A DNA stretch of 17,682 nucleotides from Sulfurovum sp. UBA1140 (GTDB lineage: Bacteria > Campylobacterota > Campylobacteria > Campylobacterales > Sulfurovaceae), in assembly GCA_002311915.1 (NCBI GenBank), contig DCAF01000075.1, forward strand, positions 1 to 17,682, read 5' to 3'. Shown here piece after piece: positions 14,240-17,682 of the stretch. How positions within the stretch are numbered: position 1 is the stretch's first letter; each line of letters begins with the position of its first letter. The position numbers and the translations under genes were made by a program. The notes beneath the pieces were generated by a model. It saw only the letters and a list, made by a program, of their open reading frames with translations. It did no database searches and was not told where the DNA came from.

Positions 14240-16377
14240 TGGTTGTTGACTTTAAGTATTAAAAAGTTCTTGGTCTGTTCTACTTTAGTAAAGTAATCAC
14301 GGTTGTAATTATTAAAAAGTAGAGCTTGTATAAGAAACGAGTTATAGAGTTTTGGTTTAAGCATTAAAACTTCACCATTATTAATAACAATATAAGAACC
14401 GTTAGAAGAGATATAACTCTTTTCCAACTTTATTTTTTGGTTATTCACAATAGAAATTTTTCGTATTTTTAGACTACCTGCACTTGAAGCAATGGTACCT
14501 TTTTTAATATCAATGGTAAAGGTAGCTGTTTGTAATATATTTCCAGAAGGTTGATACCTTTGGTTTAGATACCCAAGACTTAGCATATTACTACGGTGGG
14601 GTTTCCCTGATTTTAGATTGAGATTTGAGAATGACTCTATAACTTCTAGTGTCGAGAACATATGATTGTGTAGAAGTATATAGATGTCTCTATTTGATTT
14701 TTTTGGTATAAAACTTTTTTTCTCTAACTCTTTGAGATACTCTATTGGATGGTTCTGAATAAAGTAATCCATAACTTTTGGAATACCCTTACTCTGTCCC
14801 TCTCTGTATTGGTTAATAAAAAAGGTAGAGGCATTTTTGACAAAGGTTTCGCTATTACTTAAGAGTATCTTCGAGACAATAAAATTATCTTGTTGATGTT
14901 TTCCATTGTCTATTAATGTATTCAATTCAGTATAGTACCAGAGTGGCCAAGAGTAGTCCCACCAACTTAAGATAAAATCTTCTTTTTTTGAGTCTTCTTT
15001 TAGGCTCTTTAATGCCTCTATATCTTGGGTTGAAGAGAAGAGTATGGGGGAGAGTTTTTGGTTGTGGTTGAGTATATTTAAGAGTGCAAAGATTAAAACC
15101 AGCACTAAAAATAGTTTACTAATTCCATCTGAAATTTTACTCGAGAAACCTCCACCATTAACTAAAATTATTCTAAACAAGAGGTAGACACCAAATACCA
15201 ATGCAAAGGCAAAGGGCATTACTCCATAAAGAGTAAATCTTGTTCCTGCCACCACAGAGATAAGTGCAATGGCAATGAGTGGGAGTGTTAGTATCATACT
15301 TCTATATTTAATTAATAGAGCAATATATCCTAAAAGAGCAATAATAAAAAAGGGTAATGTTCCCGAGATTCTATTTGCCAATTGATTAAAGTTTAGATTC
15401 TTAGCCTCTGAGACACTATCTAAATCAGATTTTAGTTGTAGTGTACCTTGAGACGAGGTTATGGTAATAGAGTTGTTTTTATTTAAATAGTTCCCCACTC
15501 TGTCATAATATTTAGAGGTGTTTGCTAATAGAAAAAATGTGATGATAGCAATCATAAAAATAGATAAATAGTGTCTGTAGTCAATATTATCAAATTTATT
15601 AATCATGGTAAAGAGAATAGGAAGTAGCATTAATAAAATAATATTGTAAAAAAATGCCAAAGGTAAAAGAGCTACAGAGAGTATTAATAGACTCTGATAC
15701 GCATAAATACTTTTTCTCTCGAATAGAAGAGTATAGAGTAAAAATATCATAACAATACTTAGAATAATAGGGGCTGAAGAGTGATACCATAGAGCAAAAA
15801 TGACTAAAGTAAAAGAGGCAAGTAGTGCATGAGTAATTTTATGACTTTGGGTCAGTCTTATTAAGAAAAATATGCTTAAAAGAGGAAGCATGGCATTAAG
15901 TATATCGGTATCGTAGTACCCTAAATGGGTTCGATAATAATAACTGGTCATAACCGAACCAATTAACGCCGAATAGAGACCCATCCGTACTATTTTATAA
16001 TGGTTGGCGATAAGAATAATGGGTATAATAATTAATGAAGAGAAAAAGGCAGGTGCAAAAAATAGAACGGTATCTAGCTCTAATCCTGTAATTGTAACTA
16101 CCCCATAAAGAAGATAAGCAGGAGTATATTCTGAAATAAAGGGGTAGGATATTCCATTGAGTAGTTGATTGGTATAAAATCCATAAAGACCTGAATCATG
16201 TGTCCATGTGGGGATAATGTTTCCCTGAAAAAAGTAGTGGTCATGTTCAGAAAATTGATAGTATAGGAATAGTCGAATTGCTACACTAAATAGGTATGCC
16301 AATAATAGATAAAGAACTAAACTCTTATGGTTGGCACTGCTTTGCTTTATATCTAAAAACTTTTTTAAATGACCCAT
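14221..16377 (-). CDS. pglB: PglB-like bacterial oligosaccharyltransferase (STT3 family)
   Basis: This enzyme transfers an oligosaccharide from a polyprenyl-diphosphate carrier to Asn of D/E-x-N-x-S/T sequons in the periplasm. At 718 residues it matches C. jejuni PglB (713). A helical N-terminal GT-C part carries Asp61, Arg149 and the YYDTD motif (Asp156, Asp158) for metal. SVSE (Glu324) corresponds to the TIxE loop. RISG (Arg336) aligns with the Campylobacter Arg that reads the acidic -2 residue of the sequon, and GTRF (Arg380) is also kept. The soluble C-terminal domain has WWDYS (472-476) instead of the near-universal WWDYG, followed by YYTELNTLIDNGKHQQDNF. Alignments were made by eye against the remembered Campylobacter protein. 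A TATAAT lies upstream. No glycan-assembly genes (pglA, C, D, K) are in the window. Confidence 0.92.
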   Translation of the reverse strand: MGHLKKFLDIKQSSANHKSLVLYLLLAYLFSVAIRLFLYYQFSEHDHYFFQGNIIPTWTHDSGLYGFYTNQLLNGISYPFISEYTPAYLLYGVVTITGLELDTVLFFAPAFFSSLIIIPIILIANHYKIVRMGLYSALIGSVMTSYYYRTHLGYYDTDILNAMLPLLSIFFLIRLTQSHKITHALLASFTLVIFALWYHSSAPIILSIVMIFLLYTLLFERKSIYAYQSLLILSVALLPLAFFYNIILLMLLPILFTMINKFDNIDYRHYLSIFMIAIITFFLLANTSKYYDRVGNYLNKNNSITITSSQGTLQLKSDLDSVSEAKNLNFNQLANRISGTLPFFIIALLGYIALLIKYRSMILTLPLIAIALISVVAGTRFTLYGVMPFAFALVFGVYLLFRIILVNGGGFSSKISDGISKLFLVLVLIFALLNILNHNQKLSPILFSSTQDIEALKSLKEDSKKEDFILSWWDYSWPLWYYTELNTLIDNGKHQQDNFIVSKILLSNSETFVKNASTFFINQYREGQSKGIPKVMDYFIQNHPIEYLKELEKKSFIPKKSNRDIYILLHNHMFSTLEVIESFSNLNLKSGKPHRSNMLSLGYLNQRYQPSGNILQTATFTIDIKKGTIASSAGSLKIRKISIVNNQKIKLEKSYISSNGSYIVINNGEVLMLKPKLYNSFLIQALLFNNYNRDYFTKVEQTKNFLILKVNNHQTNNP

Positions 16378-16402
16378 TATATTCTATCCCATAGTTGTAA
16401 AT

Positions 16403-16415
16403 TATGCTCATTATA
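16403..16415 (-). promoter_or_regulatory. Candidate pglB promoter
   Basis: On the minus strand TATAAT (16415-16410) follows a T-rich tract. Transcription would start about 26 bases before the pglB ATG. It overlaps one arm of an AT-only inverted repeat (16411-16420 with 16427-16436). Confidence 0.4.
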
Positions 16416-16437
16416 ATTAAAAAAAATTAATTATAAC

Positions 16438-16459
16438 TGATAGCTTTTTAAAGAGCTAC
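16438..16459 (-). terminator. Possible terminator of the parvulin-like gene
   Basis: On the minus strand GGTAGCT and AGCTATC form a stem of about 7 bp (one G-U pair) that includes the stop codon. It is followed by an AT-rich tract with eight T's and a second AT-only inverted repeat (16411-16436). It is weak but well placed between the two genes. Confidence 0.4.
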
Positions 16460-17415
16460 CATGTTAAATTATCTTCAAAGCTATCAAATATCTTTACTTT
16501 ACTTGTTTTCATAATTTTATTATATTGAAGCTGTATCCATTTGTTTCTTGCTTTCTTTAAAAGGTACTCTCTAATATCTTCTTTTACCTGGTTAAGTTGG
16601 CTACTATTGGCATGATTTTTTTTATGGATATAGATAAGAAAAAATCTTTTGTCTCTCTCTATAATATGATTCACTAGACCTGTCTTTTTTATGTTCCACA
16701 CAGTATCAAAAAATGTTTTTCCACTCTCTTCTTCTGTCATAAAACCTGCGTAACCACCGTTCATACCTGTTGCAATATCAAGAGAGTTCTCTTGTGCTAA
16801 AAGGGCAAATTTCTTGATGGAAAATGGTTTGTTTTTTAGTTCATTGAGAAGCTCTTGGCTTTGGTTTTTATCTTTTACTGCAATAAAAGAGATTTCTATA
16901 TTATTAGGATAACTATACTCTTTTTGATGCTTTTTATAAAAAGCATCAATCTCTTTATCTAGGCTTGGTCTATTTTTGGCAACCTCTTCAAGTCCAATGG
17001 TTTCTAGTGTTATTTTTTGAAGTAATAACGTTTTGATTAATTCATCTTGTACTACTCCTTTATCGGCTATAAAAGACAACTCTTTTTTTATATTGGAATC
17101 AATTTGTGTTTGATATATTTCCTGTTCTTTGGTGAGGCTATCTAGAGTTAGTTTATAATTGATATATTTATCTAAAAAAAGTTTTCTTTTCTGACCTTTA
17201 ATATTTTGATACATTAAAGGCACTGTTTTAACATCATATTCTTTATTATTAATCGCGTAAAGAGGATTTATAACTTCATTGCTCATATCTGTAGAGAGTT
17301 CTTTTTTCTCTTGGCTTTGATTATTCTCTTTGTTCTGTTGTTGATTTTCAGAACAGCCTACTATTAAAGCTAAAATAATAGCTCCTAGAGTTATACCTAT
17401 TTTATCTATTTTCAT
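16456..17415 (-). CDS. Parvulin-like (SurA/PrsA/PpiD-type) periplasmic lipoprotein
   Basis: This 319-residue protein is probably a periplasmic folding factor. The N-terminus has a lipoprotein signal with lipobox IVGC (Cys21), then a Gln/Asn/Lys-rich linker (22-45) containing ENNQS, an extended N-glycosylation sequon with Asn32. A SurA-N-like helical region spans about 55-165. A parvulin-type domain spans about 171-265: FALLAQENSLDIATGMNGGYAGFM is the clear match. The two His residues usual in active parvulins appear absent (EISFIAV in place of a RHIL-type strand, RFFLIYI in place of GYHII), so it may act as a chaperone without isomerase activity. AAGGAA precedes the ATG by about 10 bases. It lies between an adhesin-like gene and pglB on the same strand, which suggests a role in folding exported or glycosylated proteins; that link is inference. 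Confidence 0.75.
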   Translation of the reverse strand: MKIDKIGITLGAIILALIVGCSENQQQNKENNQSQEKKELSTDMSNEVINPLYAINNKEYDVKTVPLMYQNIKGQKRKLFLDKYINYKLTLDSLTKEQEIYQTQIDSNIKKELSFIADKGVVQDELIKTLLLQKITLETIGLEEVAKNRPSLDKEIDAFYKKHQKEYSYPNNIEISFIAVKDKNQSQELLNELKNKPFSIKKFALLAQENSLDIATGMNGGYAGFMTEEESGKTFFDTVWNIKKTGLVNHIIERDKRFFLIYIHKKNHANSSQLNQVKEDIREYLLKKARNKWIQLQYNKIMKTSKVKIFDSFEDNLTW

Positions 17416-17449
17416 GTGTGATGGTTCCTTTTGTTATTGTGTTTACTGC

Positions 17450-17457
17450 TCATAATA
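17450..17457 (-). promoter_or_regulatory. Candidate promoter -10 for the parvulin-like gene
   Basis: TATTAT on the minus strand (17457-17452) lies about 37 bases before the ATG at 17415. No convincing -35 is present. Confidence 0.3.
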
Positions 17458-17527
17458 CCCTATCTATAATTAAGAAATAGATATATGAAATATTAAGAGA
17501 GAGAAGGAAGATTTGTTAATTTAGTGT

Positions 17528-17556
17528 GGTAAATTATCAATTTTTGATAATTTACC
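17528..17556 (-). terminator. 13-bp perfect stem-loop after the cadherin-like gene
   Basis: GGTAAATTATCAA (17528-17540), three bases, then its exact complement (17544-17556) start about 10 bases past the stop codon of the gene at the right edge. The stem is AT-rich and no U-run follows on the minus strand, so termination efficiency is uncertain. The position favours a terminator. Confidence 0.5.
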
Positions 17557-17566
17557 GAGGGTATTT

Positions 17567-17682
17567 TTAATCAGCAACGTCTGCAATGGTAATGGTGACT
17601 TGTAGAGTGCTTGATTTTCCATCTGCTTTTGCTTCGGCAGTAAAAGTATAGCTTGTTTTTCCCGACTCATAATCAGGGGCAA
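17567..17682 (-). CDS. C-terminal end of a cadherin-like/VCBS-type repeat protein (partial)
   Basis: Only the last 37 codons are in the window. They read APDYESGKTSYTFTAEAKAD and then continue through SSTLQVTITIADVAD to a TAA at 17569-17567. The pattern (DYE...Y.FT..A.ADG.SST..VTI.I.DV.D) is that of a cadherin-like or bacterial Ig-like repeat found in large secreted adhesins. The stop falls right at the end of a repeat, so no extra C-terminal secretion domain follows, unless an unusual one. The 5' part lies beyond the right edge. Size and function cannot be judged. Confidence 0.65.
   Translation of the reverse strand, partial: APDYESGKTSYTFTAEAKADGKSSTLQVTITIADVAD

Overview
The window reads as a chromosomal origin region of a Campylobacterota (epsilonproteobacterial) genome, most like the sulfur-oxidising Sulfurovum/Sulfurimonas group. 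This rests on low GC, the ruvC-dnaA-dnaN gene order, many copies of the epsilonproteobacterial DnaA box TTATTCACA, a RuvC that closely resembles the remembered Helicobacter sequence, a sulfide:quinone oxidoreductase with a cytochrome c, and a Campylobacter-type PglB. These are judgements from family knowledge; no database was searched.

Layout. Bases 1-240 hold a gene edge of uncertain strand and two stem-loops. Bases 242-2175 (minus) hold a Tat-exported type II SQR-like flavoprotein followed by a cytochrome c lipoprotein, apparently a periplasmic sulfide-oxidising pair. Bases 2340-8119 (minus) form a tightly packed dnaA-dnaN-pyrG-recJ set. The origin is bipartite and flanks dnaA. The dnaN-side part (about 6637-6757) has an AT-rich tract, five TAG trinucleotides, a G-run and five DnaA boxes, which looks like the unwinding site. 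The ruvC-side part (about 8137-8262) has five exact boxes. Genes on both sides point away from the origin, so they are co-directional with replication.

Right of the origin (plus strand) come ruvC, a DUF309 protein, and a four-gene membrane glycosylation set: a PMT-family (GT39) transferase, a GtrB-like polyprenyl-phosphate sugar synthase, a GtrA-like protein and a second GT-C enzyme. On the minus strand follow a PglB-like oligosaccharyltransferase, which overlaps the second GT-C gene tail to tail, a parvulin-like lipoprotein, and the 3' end of a cadherin-like repeat protein. Together these look like a periplasmic glycosylation neighbourhood: GtrB would load sugar on a polyprenyl carrier, GtrA would assist its translocation, the GT-C enzymes would use it outside the membrane, and PglB would transfer oligosaccharide to Asn. 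Two lipoproteins in the window carry the D/E-x-N-x-S/T sequon in flexible segments.

The two strongest surprises are these. First, ruvC can only begin at a non-standard codon (ATA at 8258), and that codon lies inside a perfect DnaA box and a 13-bp hairpin. Second, a 50-bp palindromic element occurs twice, in the same reading frame, in the N-terminal part of the second GT-C gene, recalling the in-frame palindromic elements known from Rickettsia.
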